From Bacteroidota bacterium (GTDB taxonomy: Bacteria > Bacteroidota > Bacteroidia > Chitinophagales > Chitinophagaceae), in contig VGMN01000003.1 in NCBI GenBank assembly GCA_016866355.1, positions 115,111 through 179,110 on the forward strand: a stretch of DNA of 64,000 nt, in the 5' to 3' direction. The notes under the pieces were generated by a model that saw nothing but the letters and a program-made list of their open reading frames with translations, searched no databases and had not been told where the DNA came from. Below are positions 7,649 through 15,205 of the stretch, in pieces. Positions within the stretch are counted from its first letter, which is position 1. The number at the start of each line of letters is the position of its first letter. The translations under genes were made by a program, and so were the position numbers.

Positions 7649-8623
7649 CTACCAACCTAAGATCCAAGCAAAGATCAACGGCGCTACAATAGTCGCATCA
7701 CTCTCCACAATGTACTTGGGTGTATGAATATCTAATTTACCCCAGGTAATTTTTTCATTGGGCACGGCACCAGAGTAAGAGCCATAGGAAGTAGTGGAAT
7801 CACTGATCTGACAGAAATAACTCCAGAAAGGAACATCATGCCATTCTAAATCTTGGTACATCATGGGCACTACACAAATTGGGAAATCGCCTGCAATTCC
7901 ACCCCCAATTTGAAAAAAGCCAACTCCTTTGCCCCCTGAATTCTGACGATACCAGTCGGTTAACCAAGCCATGTATTCAATACCGTTTTTAACGGTGCTG
8001 GCTTTTAGTTCGTTTTTAATAACATAGCTGGCAAAAATATTACCAGTTGTGCTATCCTCCCAGCCGGGTACTACAATGGGGAGGTTACGCTCCGCAGCGG
8101 CCACTATCCAGCTATCCTTGGGGTCTATTTCGTAATACTGTTTTAATTCTCCACTCAACACTACTTTATAAAGAAACTCGTGCGGGAAATAACGTTCTCC
8201 TTTTGCCTCTGCCTCTTTCCATTGCTTTACCAAATGTTTTTGTAATCGACGGAATGCTTCTTCCTCAGGAATACATGTATCCGTTACACGGTTGTAATGA
8301 TTCTCCAACAAGTCCCATTCTTCTTGTGGAGTGAGATCCCGATAATTAGGAATGCGCTTGTAATGAGAATGTGCTACCAGGTTCATCACATCTTCTTCCA
8401 GATTAGCACCTGTGCAACTAATAATATCTACTTTACCTTGACGAATCATTTCGGCAAGTGATACTCCAAGTTCTGCCGTACTCATAGCACCGGCAAGGGT
8501 AACCATCATTTTTCCGCCTTCCGTTAAGTGCTGTTCGTATCCTTTTGCGGCATCGAGTAACGCGGCAGCATTAAAGTGACGATAATGATGTTGAATAAAT
8601 TGGGAAACCGGACCTTTACTCAT
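7649..8623 (-). CDS. Deoxyhypusine synthase family protein
   Basis: A 324-residue protein starting MSKGPVSQFIQHHYRHFNAA. It resembles deoxyhypusine/homospermidine synthases: an NAD-binding region with VTLAGAMSTAELGVSLAEMI near 40-60 and ISCTGANLEEDVMNL, VVPGWEDSTTGNIFASYV near 185, and the catalytic-lysine motif EKITWGKLD near 290. Bacteria lack eIF5A, so deoxyhypusine formation is unlikely; a polyamine transferase role such as homospermidine synthesis is plausible but unproven. The frame extends to an ATG at 8695, but that lies upstream of the -7 box at 8686-8679, and family proteins start near MSKGP, so 8623 is chosen. Confidence 0.85.
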   Translation of the reverse strand: MSKGPVSQFIQHHYRHFNAAALLDAAKGYEQHLTEGGKMMVTLAGAMSTAELGVSLAEMIRQGKVDIISCTGANLEEDVMNLVAHSHYKRIPNYRDLTPQEEWDLLENHYNRVTDTCIPEEEAFRRLQKHLVKQWKEAEAKGERYFPHEFLYKVVLSGELKQYYEIDPKDSWIVAAAERNLPIVVPGWEDSTTGNIFASYVIKNELKASTVKNGIEYMAWLTDWYRQNSGGKGVGFFQIGGGIAGDFPICVVPMMYQDLEWHDVPFWSYFCQISDSTTSYGSYSGAVPNEKITWGKLDIHTPKYIVESDATIVAPLIFAWILGW

Positions 8624-8678
8624 AGCTAAAATTTGATCCGCCTTCAGATCACAATACCGTGAGACATTGCGGGCGGTG

Positions 8679-8686
8679 CAAAGATA
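8679..8686 (-). promoter_or_regulatory. Promoter -7 box of the deoxyhypusine synthase-like gene
   Basis: Minus-strand TATCTTTG matches TAnnTTTG exactly. It lies 55 bases upstream of the ATG at 8623, giving a leader of roughly 50 nt, and excludes the upstream ATG at 8695 as a start from this promoter. No clear -33 element. Confidence 0.6.
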
Positions 8687-8726
8687 TAGTTTCACACAAT
8701 TGCGAGAATGTTCAGACCTTTACAAC

Positions 8727-9692
8727 ATGCGATTTTTCCTATTTCCACTACTACTTATTATTTCTTGTTCTGCACTGGCGCAGGTATCAGAAAAGGATTC
8801 CATTGATTGCAGTATTCCCCTAAAAGAGGGTACGCTATCGGGTACATTGTTCACACCCCGTGGAATTATAAAACCACCCGTGGTGCTTATCATTGCGGGA
8901 TCGGGTCCCACGGATAGAGATGGAAACAGCACCATGATAAAAGGTAAGAACAACTCGCTGTTACAACTCGCGGATAGTTTAACCAAGTATGGTATTGCCT
9001 CCTTACGTTATGATAAAAAAGGAATTGGCAAAAGTCAGGTTCGAGGTTTAAAGGAAGAGAATATGCGATTTGAGGATGGCGCTACTGATGCGTTAGCTTG
9101 TATTAATTGGTTACGTGAAAAGGGATTTAAAAAAATATATATCGCAGGGCATAGTGAAGGCTCACTGGTAGGACTGGTGGCAGCACAACAAACAAAACTC
9201 AAAGGATTCATTAGTATCGCAGGGGCAGGAAGACCCATTGACCAGGTACTACGCGAACAAATAAATAGTGGGGGCGGGCCTGACTCCATAAAATTATTAG
9301 CTAATCGCTATCTCGATACCTTGTTAGCTGGTCAACGGATTGCAAAGCCCAACCCAATTTTGTTCTCCATTTTCAGACCGTCTGTACAACCTTATATGAT
9401 TTCTTGGTTACGTTATGACCCGAGTAAATTAGTGCAAACGTTACGCTGCCCCGTTTTATTGGTGCAAGGCAATAAGGACATACAGGTGCAAGTTGCTGAT
9501 GCCTTGCTGCTACAAAAAGCTAGACCCTCCGCTCGGTTAGCGGTGATAGAAAACATGAATCATATATTTAAGTTAGTTACTTCAATGAATCCAGCTGATA
9601 ATATTAAATCATACAGTGATCCTGCTTTACCTATAGCTTCCTCGCTGGTAGAGGAACTGATAAAATTTATTCATCCAAATCGTACTTTGTAA
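8727..9692 (+). CDS. Exported alpha/beta hydrolase
   Basis: A 321-residue hydrolase. The N-terminus MRFFLFPLLLIISCSALAQ is a signal sequence; it could be cut after ALA, or lipidated at the cysteine of IISC. The fold is shown by an oxyanion block IIAGSGPTDRDGNS near 50, the nucleophile elbow AGHSEGSLVG near 148, a late aspartate region LVQGNKDIQVQV and the catalytic histidine in NMNHIFK. This resembles alpha/beta hydrolases often annotated as acyl-CoA thioester or dienelactone-type esterases; the substrate is unknown. The start at 8727 is used because the upstream extension to 8667 overlaps the opposite gene and precedes the signal peptide. Confidence 0.8.
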   Translation: MRFFLFPLLLIISCSALAQVSEKDSIDCSIPLKEGTLSGTLFTPRGIIKPPVVLIIAGSGPTDRDGNSTMIKGKNNSLLQLADSLTKYGIASLRYDKKGIGKSQVRGLKEENMRFEDGATDALACINWLREKGFKKIYIAGHSEGSLVGLVAAQQTKLKGFISIAGAGRPIDQVLREQINSGGGPDSIKLLANRYLDTLLAGQRIAKPNPILFSIFRPSVQPYMISWLRYDPSKLVQTLRCPVLLVQGNKDIQVQVADALLLQKARPSARLAVIENMNHIFKLVTSMNPADNIKSYSDPALPIASSLVEELIKFIHPNRTL

Positions 9693-9694
9693 CT

Positions 9695-10849
9695 ATGAAA
9701 GCAACTAATTGGAAAGCCAACACTCGTTATGTGCATGCCGGAGCACATCCGGATCCCTCTACCGGAGCCATTATGACTCCCATTTATCAAACGTCTACCT
9801 ACGTGCAAGAAGCACCGGGTGTCAATCAAGGTTTTGAATATGCGAGAAGTCAAAACCCAACGCGCACCGCATTAGAGGAGGCACTTGCTGTGTTAGAAGG
9901 AGGTAATTATGGACTTTCCTTTAGTAGTGGGGTGGCCGCTACCGATGCGGTAATAAAACTATTATCCGTGGGTGACGAAGTAGTGTGTGGAAACGATATG
10001 TATGGAGGGACCTATAGACAGTTTACAAAAATATTTCAGCGTTTGGGTATCACTTTTCATATGGTGAATACCACCGATGCAAGCGAAGTAGCCAAAGCCA
10101 TTACCCCAAAAACAAAATTGATCTGGTTGGAGACACCTACCAACCCGTTAATGAATATTAGTGACATTGAAGCGATTGCGGCATTGGCAAAAAAACAGGG
10201 CATTTTACTTGCTGTAGATAATACGTTTGCTTCTCCAGCCTTGCAACAACCTTTATTGTTGGGAGCAGATATTGTGATGCATTCAGCCACCAAATACCTG
10301 GGTGGACATAGTGATGTGATTCAAGGTACCTTAGTTGTAAAAGATCAATCACTGCGCGATCAATTACATTTTATCCAAAAAAGTAGTGGTGCGGTACCCG
10401 GACCCATGGATTGTTTTTTGGTGTTACGTGGTATCAAAACATTGGGTATACGTATGAAAGCGCACTGTGAGAATGGAGAAAAAATTGCAAACTGGCTAGC
10501 AGCGCATCCGAAAGTAAAAAAAGTTTATTGGCCCGGTTTTACAACGCATCCCAATCATCTTATTGCCAAAAAACAAATGAATGGATTTGGCGGTATGATT
10601 TCTTTTGAGTTGACCGGTGATTCAGTAGAAGAAACTAAAAAAGTACTGTCTGCAACCCGCTTATTTTCATTAGCTGAAAGTTTAGGTGGCGTAGAGTCCT
10701 TGATCAATCATCCCGCCACCATGACACACGCTTCGATTCCTCGTGAAGAGCGTATTAAAAATGGGTTGTCCGACACCTTAATCCGCTTGTCGGTAGGTAT
10801 TGAAGATGCAGATGATCTGATTGCGGATCTGGCCCAAGCGATTGGATAA
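9695..10849 (+). CDS. Trans-sulfuration PLP enzyme (cystathionine gamma-synthase/lyase type)
   Basis: A 384-residue fold-type-I PLP enzyme of the Cys/Met metabolism family. Visible motifs: TPIYQTSTYVQEAPGVNQGF near 28, YARSQNPTRTALEEALAVLE near 49, SSGVAATDAVIKLL, ETPTNPLMNISDI near 145, the PLP-lysine block HSATKYLGGHSDVIQG near 195, and ESLGGVESLINHPATMTH near 330. Sequence alone does not separate cystathionine gamma-synthase (methionine synthesis) from gamma-lyase (cysteine from cystathionine), so I give no symbol. It follows the hydrolase after 2 bases and abuts the TIGR02757 gene. Confidence 0.88.
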   Translation: MKATNWKANTRYVHAGAHPDPSTGAIMTPIYQTSTYVQEAPGVNQGFEYARSQNPTRTALEEALAVLEGGNYGLSFSSGVAATDAVIKLLSVGDEVVCGNDMYGGTYRQFTKIFQRLGITFHMVNTTDASEVAKAITPKTKLIWLETPTNPLMNISDIEAIAALAKKQGILLAVDNTFASPALQQPLLLGADIVMHSATKYLGGHSDVIQGTLVVKDQSLRDQLHFIQKSSGAVPGPMDCFLVLRGIKTLGIRMKAHCENGEKIANWLAAHPKVKKVYWPGFTTHPNHLIAKKQMNGFGGMISFELTGDSVEETKKVLSATRLFSLAESLGGVESLINHPATMTHASIPREERIKNGLSDTLIRLSVGIEDADDLIADLAQAIG

Positions 10850-11647
10850 ATGGATCCACAACCTCTTTATAAATTGCTGGAAGAAAAACTCCAGCAATAC
10901 AACCGTCCTGATTTTATTCCCAATGATCCTATTGCGATTCCGCACCGATTTACGCTACAACAGGATATTGAAATAGCTGGTTTTTTTGCTGCCATTTTTG
11001 CCTGGGGTAACCGAACTACTATTCTTAAAAAGTGTGACGAACTGTTGAGTCGAATGGATCATTCTCCATTTGCATTTATCCAACAACACCAAGCGGTGGA
11101 CCTCAAACGATTTTTATCTTTCAAACATCGCACCTTTCAGCCAACTGATATTCTCTATTGCATTCAATTGCTACAATACCATTATCGGCAACATACAAGT
11201 TTGGAAACAGCCTTTTGCAAACAGACAAAGAATATGGAAAGTAGATTGAATGCCTTTCATACTTATTTTTTCTCGTTGCCAGATGCGCCTGCAAGAACAC
11301 ATAAACATATCTCCTGCCCTGCAAAAGGTTCTACTTGCAAACGATTAAATATGTATTTACGATGGATGGTCAGAAAAGATCAATGCGGTGTTGACTTTGG
11401 AATCTGGAAAAAAATTAAACCTTCTTCGCTAATTTGTCCGGTGGATGTGCATGTGGCACGCGTTGCACGCACGCTTGGTTTGATTGATCGCAAACAAACA
11501 GATTGGCAAACCGCCGTAGAATTAACCACTGCGCTTAGCAAATTTGATTCGACTGATCCTGTAAAATATGACCTGGCCTTATTTAGCTTGGGTGTGCATG
11601 AACAATCTCGAATCCTCAAGACTTCTTTTCAAACATCAGGGACCTAA
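10850..11647 (+). CDS. TIGR02757 family protein
   Basis: A 265-residue cytoplasmic protein of the TIGR02757 family, widespread in Bacteroidota and spirochaetes and without assigned function. Family-typical blocks: RPDFIPNDPIAIPHRFTLQQ near 19-38, IEIAGFFAAIFAWGNRTTILKK near 41-62, LRWMVRKDQCGVDFGIWKKI near 168, and ICPVDVHVARVARTLGL near 195. The pattern resembles HhH-GPD-type helical folds, but I cannot claim a glycosylase. Its ATG directly follows the stop of the trans-sulfuration gene. The 3' end overlaps the convergent hydroxylase gene by 32 bases. Confidence 0.8.
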   Translation: MDPQPLYKLLEEKLQQYNRPDFIPNDPIAIPHRFTLQQDIEIAGFFAAIFAWGNRTTILKKCDELLSRMDHSPFAFIQQHQAVDLKRFLSFKHRTFQPTDILYCIQLLQYHYRQHTSLETAFCKQTKNMESRLNAFHTYFFSLPDAPARTHKHISCPAKGSTCKRLNMYLRWMVRKDQCGVDFGIWKKIKPSSLICPVDVHVARVARTLGLIDRKQTDWQTAVELTTALSKFDSTDPVKYDLALFSLGVHEQSRILKTSFQTSGT

Positions 11648-12284
11648 CTTTTTCTTGGTCCTCTTGCTCTTTATGTAAATCAAACATAGTGCCAAACACT
11701 AAATCCCATAAGGTAGAACTTACCCCAAACCCCTGGTGTTCGTTTTTATAATGATGAAGATGGTGATTTCTCCAGAGTGGCTTCATCCATTTAAAAGGCG
11801 GATTCCAAGCATGAATAGCATAATGCATGGAGCCATATAAAAGATACCCCAGCACAAAACCTGGGAAAAACATAAATACATAGGACCCCATACTGATACG
11901 CATCAGAAAAAAAAGAGTAATAGCAATCAGCAAACTGGGAAGTGGCGGCATAAACAATCGTTGACGATCCCGGGGATAATGATGATGGTTGCCGTGCAGT
12001 GTATACACAAATTTGATTGAACGTGGTGATTTCGGAATCCAATGAAAAAGGAACCGGTGTGCCACATATTCAAAAAAGGACCAAAACAAAAGCCCGCCCA
12101 AAAAAACAAATAAAATGGTAAGTGCGGGAAATCCAAGCAGGGTACCAGCGCGGTAAAGAAAATAGATGATAACTGGCAAATACATCCCCCAGATAACCAG
12201 TGGATGTGACTTAGTGAGCGCCTCCATCAATGGGTTTTTAAATAAACGCGCTTGCCCTTTATTATGTATTTTTTCAAATTTCAT
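11616..12284 (-). CDS. Sterol desaturase / fatty acid hydroxylase family protein
   Basis: A 222-residue integral membrane di-iron oxygenase. It has four hydrophobic segments and the histidine clusters of the family: HRFLFH near 97, HGNHHHYP near 117, HYAIH near 169 and NHHLHHYKNEHQGFG near 188. Compared with family members this looks closest to fatty acid 2-hydroxylases (Scs7/FA2H-like), which hydroxylate sphingolipid acyl chains; Bacteroidota make sphingolipids, so that role is plausible but inferred. It is driven by a -7 box only 4 bases from its ATG and overlaps the TIGR02757 gene tail to tail. Confidence 0.82.
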   Translation of the reverse strand: MKFEKIHNKGQARLFKNPLMEALTKSHPLVIWGMYLPVIIYFLYRAGTLLGFPALTILFVFLGGLLFWSFFEYVAHRFLFHWIPKSPRSIKFVYTLHGNHHHYPRDRQRLFMPPLPSLLIAITLFFLMRISMGSYVFMFFPGFVLGYLLYGSMHYAIHAWNPPFKWMKPLWRNHHLHHYKNEHQGFGVSSTLWDLVFGTMFDLHKEQEDQEKVRSLMFEKKS

Positions 12285-12288
12285 GGCG

Positions 12289-12296
12289 CAAAGATA
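12289..12296 (-). promoter_or_regulatory. Promoter -7 box of the hydroxylase gene
   Basis: Minus-strand TATCTTTG, exact TAnnTTTG, with 4 bases to the ATG at 12284. A leaderless transcript is expected. A -33 TTG is not evident. Confidence 0.6.
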
Positions 12297-12369
12297 ATGC
12301 GGTTTTCATTGGAAGAAATGAGCATGGTCATGCCAACATCATTAACTTCGCTTAACGAATGTTGCACCT

Positions 12370-13386
12370 ATGAAATTGTTGAGCTACTACAAAGAGGACC
12401 GCGAGCAGTTGGGCGTACTGATTGATGGCACCGTTTACGATATGGAACTGCTGCACCCGGATTTACCAAACAGTATGAATCTGTTTCTCAACTTTTGGGA
12501 TGATTATTTCCCAGTGGCACAGGCTGGAGAGACGCTCATAAGAGAAGGACAACGTTCTATAAGCGGAGGACAGCCAATCGAAAGCTTACGATTAATGGCC
12601 CCAGTCCCCTTTCCTTCCTCCTGCCGGGATGGCTATGCCTTTCGCCAACACGTGGCAGCAGCCCGCCGTAATCGGAAGGTGGATATGATTCCCCAATTTG
12701 ACGAGTACCCGATTTTCTATTTTACCAACCACCATAGCATACAAGGGCCAGGTTCTATTAACTGCATGCCCGATCATTTTGAAAAATTAGACTTTGAACT
12801 GGAGGCTGCCATTGTAATTAGTAAACATGGAAGAAATATTCGTGCCTCCGAAGCGGATCAACATATTGCTGGACTGATGATCATGAATGATATGAGTGCA
12901 AGAACCTTGCAAATGGAGGAAATGTTGTTAAATCTGGGGCCCGCTAAAGGCAAGGATTTCTCAACCGTAATTGGACCTTGGTTAGTAACATTAGACGAAC
13001 TGGAACCTTTTGTTACAAAACCAAAACCTAATCACCAGGGACTAAGCTGGAATCTTTCAATGACCTGTAAGGTAAATGGCGTCCAAGTAAGCGCTGGTAA
13101 TTTGGGCGATATGGATTGGACTTTTGCAGAGATTATTGAAAGAGCTTCCTATGGAGTAGACCTTTATCCCGGCGATGTAATTGGAAGCGGAACCGTGGGC
13201 ACGGGATGTTTTTTAGAATTAAATGGAACAGGAAAATTGAATGACCCTCTTTATAAGGAGCAATGGTTACAGTCGGGTGATCTAGTAGAAATGGAGATTG
13301 AAAAACTGGGCATATTATCTAATACCATTGTAAAAGAAGAAGAAGACTGGAGTATTTTGAAACAGAAAAAAACAGGACAGCTTTAA
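12370..13386 (+). CDS. Fumarylacetoacetate hydrolase family protein
   Basis: A 338-residue cytoplasmic protein of the FAH superfamily, metal-dependent hydrolases or decarboxylases of beta-keto acids. The metal and active-site region is visible: KLDFELEAAIVISKHGRNI near 138, HIAGLMIMNDMSARTLQ near 166, AKGKDFSTVIGPWLVT near 192 and PGDVIGSGTVGTGCF near 272. The N-terminal regulatory-like region (first about 80 residues) is shorter than in eukaryotic fumarylacetoacetase. The flavin reductase gene follows with TAAATG spacing, so they form an operon. A role in homogentisate-type aromatic breakdown is plausible, but no dioxygenase is in the window. Confidence 0.85.
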   Translation: MKLLSYYKEDREQLGVLIDGTVYDMELLHPDLPNSMNLFLNFWDDYFPVAQAGETLIREGQRSISGGQPIESLRLMAPVPFPSSCRDGYAFRQHVAAARRNRKVDMIPQFDEYPIFYFTNHHSIQGPGSINCMPDHFEKLDFELEAAIVISKHGRNIRASEADQHIAGLMIMNDMSARTLQMEEMLLNLGPAKGKDFSTVIGPWLVTLDELEPFVTKPKPNHQGLSWNLSMTCKVNGVQVSAGNLGDMDWTFAEIIERASYGVDLYPGDVIGSGTVGTGCFLELNGTGKLNDPLYKEQWLQSGDLVEMEIEKLGILSNTIVKEEEDWSILKQKKTGQL

Positions 13387-14274
13387 ATGCTATTTGATTT
13401 TTCAAAACTAAGTCCGGCGGACCGCCAGTATTACTTGCAAAATGCAATAGCGCCCAGACCTATTTGTTTTGCTTCTACCATTGATCAAGAAGGAAACGTC
13501 AACCTGAGTCCATTTAGTTTTTTCAATGTATTCTCAGCTAATCCTCCCATTGTTATTTTTTCACCGGCCCGGAGAGTACGTGATAATAGTACCAAACACA
13601 CCCTGGAGAATGTATGGGCCGTTCCGGAAGTAGCTATTAACTTGGTTACATTCGACATGGTGCAACAACAATCGCTAGCCAGTTGTGAATTTCCCAGAGA
13701 AGTTAATGAATTTGAAAAAGCTGGCTTTACTGCTATACCTGCCACTCGCATCAAACCTCCATTGGTAAAAGAAAGTAAAATACAACTAGAATGTAAGATT
13801 GTTGAGGTGAAACCATTGGGTAATGAAGGAGGAGCGGGTAACCTGGTGATTTGTGAAGTGCTTTGTATGCATATCAATGATGTGTTATTGGATGACAATA
13901 AAAAAATGGACCCTCGTCAGCTCCCCCTGGTAGCCCGATTAGGAGGTGATTGGTATACGGTTGTAAACGAACAGAATTTATTCCAGGTTCCCAAACCAAA
14001 CACCTCGCTGGGTATGGGTATTGACGCCTTGCCGGTTACCATTCGTACTAGTCAAATTTTATCCGGTAACGACTTGGGTCAACTGGCTAATTTTACCAGC
14101 ATCCCCCCCATTGACCCGGATTTTCAAGACCCCCATTTAAAGCAGATTGTCCAATACTTTTCAGTTAATCCGGACGAAATGGAATTGGAAATACACCGCT
14201 ATGCCAGCCAATTACTGAGCAAAGGGGAGGTCAGCGCTGCCTGGCAAGTATTGCTTTACTCAGTAGTTTCCTGA
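13387..14274 (+). CDS. Flavin reductase family protein (FMN-binding split barrel)
   Basis: A 295-residue protein whose first two-thirds is a flavin reductase-like FMN-binding split barrel: NAIAPRPICFASTIDQEGN near 19-37, NLSPFSFFNVFSANPPIV near 39-56, then FEKAGFTAIPATRIKPPLVKE. The last 90 or so residues form an extension typical of the longer Bacteroidota versions. It could supply reduced flavin to an oxygenase or act on a substrate itself; not resolvable here. The ATG immediately follows the stop of the FAH-family gene. Confidence 0.82.
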   Translation: MLFDFSKLSPADRQYYLQNAIAPRPICFASTIDQEGNVNLSPFSFFNVFSANPPIVIFSPARRVRDNSTKHTLENVWAVPEVAINLVTFDMVQQQSLASCEFPREVNEFEKAGFTAIPATRIKPPLVKESKIQLECKIVEVKPLGNEGGAGNLVICEVLCMHINDVLLDDNKKMDPRQLPLVARLGGDWYTVVNEQNLFQVPKPNTSLGMGIDALPVTIRTSQILSGNDLGQLANFTSIPPIDPDFQDPHLKQIVQYFSVNPDEMELEIHRYASQLLSKGEVSAAWQVLLYSVVS

Positions 14275-14348
14275 TTTACAATAAATTAAATCCAGATTTT
14301 CCTTAAATATTATCAGGGCAGTTCTGCTGAAGTTTAGGGAAACTAAAA

Positions 14349-14356
14349 TATCTTTG
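14349..14356 (+). promoter_or_regulatory. Promoter -7 box of the porin family gene
   Basis: TATCTTTG matches TAnnTTTG exactly and lies 67 bases before the ATG at 14424, giving a longer leader than most genes here. No distinct -33 TTG at the expected spacing. Confidence 0.55.
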
Positions 14357-14423
14357 CGCGCAACAGCTTAAGTAGTAAATGCTTAACTTAGGTTGCCGTT
14401 TTAGCTGAACCAAAAAAACTGAT

Positions 14424-15095
14424 ATGAAAAAATTGTTTTTCTTGTTGGCCCTGCTGACACCCTTTGCTTTATTTGCCCAAAAATCTATGGTGGGTGTTAC
14501 TGGCGGTATCACAATGGCTAACCAATATGGAACTAAGGGTGGTGCGCTGATTAAAGATGATCAAAAAATCGGCTATGCACTTGGATTAGTAATGGAAACT
14601 CCAATTTCAAAAAGCAATTTTAGTTTTCAACCTGGCATTTTCTACGCGCAGAAAGGAAGAATTGAAAATGTAAGCTTCAAGGAGCAACGCCATTGGAGTC
14701 TTCGCTATGCTGAATTGCAAGCCAATGTACTTTACAACTTAAAGTGTAATAAAGGTGGTACTTTCTATGCGGGTGGTGGACCCACTTTAGCTGCTGACTT
14801 ACCTTCATTTGTAGAAACACGTTTACTGGATACAGATCCTACTTCTCCTACTAGTAATGACTTTGTAGCAAGTGGTAAACGCAGTGTAAGTTTTGGTACA
14901 CAAGCTGCTTCTGATTTCAAAGGACCCGATTGGGGAGTTAACATGACAATTGGCTACCGCACAAAAGCAGGTTGGGCAATTGGTTATAACTACACAATTG
15001 GATTGCGTAACATTATGCCTGTAGTAACAGGTGATGATGGCGTTCGTAATCACTTTATGGGTTTACGTATCAGCTACTGGGTTAAGAATAAATAA
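14424..15095 (+). CDS. Porin family outer membrane beta-barrel protein
   Basis: A 223-residue protein with a clear signal peptide MKKLFFLLALLTPFALFAQ. The mature part starts KSMVGVTGGITMANQ and continues as alternating beta strands (FSFQPGIFYAQKG, LRYAELQANVLYNL, GGTFYAGGGPTLAADLP, AGWAIGYNYTIGLRN), ending with an aromatic-rich final strand HFMGLRISYWVKNK. This is the PorT-like/OmpW-like beta-barrel pattern common in Bacteroidota. Substrate or structural role is unknown. It is a single-gene transcript: promoter box upstream and hairpins downstream. Confidence 0.8.
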   Translation: MKKLFFLLALLTPFALFAQKSMVGVTGGITMANQYGTKGGALIKDDQKIGYALGLVMETPISKSNFSFQPGIFYAQKGRIENVSFKEQRHWSLRYAELQANVLYNLKCNKGGTFYAGGGPTLAADLPSFVETRLLDTDPTSPTSNDFVASGKRSVSFGTQAASDFKGPDWGVNMTIGYRTKAGWAIGYNYTIGLRNIMPVVTGDDGVRNHFMGLRISYWVKNK

Positions 15096-15100
15096 TATTT

Positions 15101-15146
15101 CCCGCTTTGCGGGATAGTCAAAAGCCTCCTGCATAGGGGGCTTTTG
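15101..15146 (+). terminator. Terminator region after the porin gene
   Basis: Two hairpins follow the stop codon: CCCGC-TTT-GCGGG (15101-15113), then a 12-bp stem CAAAAGCCTCCT / AGGGGGCTTTTG with loop GCAT (15119-15130 and 15135-15146), with one G-U pair. The T-run is inside the second stem rather than long after it. Position between the porin gene and the lysS promoter fits termination. Confidence 0.7.
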
Positions 15147-15148
15147 CA

Positions 15149-15178
15149 TTGATACCCCGGACTAAACAAATACCTTTG
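15149..15178 (+). promoter_or_regulatory. Promoter of lysS
   Basis: TTG at 15149-15151, a 19-base spacer, then TACCTTTG at 15171-15178. This is one of the best-formed Bacteroidota promoters in the window, 27 bases upstream of the lysS ATG. Confidence 0.7.
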
Positions 15179-15205
15179 CGCGCGAAACAGTAGAAAAAAT
15201 AGAAT

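Noticed and set aside
8716..8723. GACCTTTA before the hydrolase gene as a promoter (also near 54660)
   Set aside because: Lacks the TA start and terminal G of TAnnTTTG; I could not support it as a -7 box.
14321..14340. A -33 element for the porin promoter
   Set aside because: No TTG at 19-21 bases from the -7 box; only the -7 box is reported.
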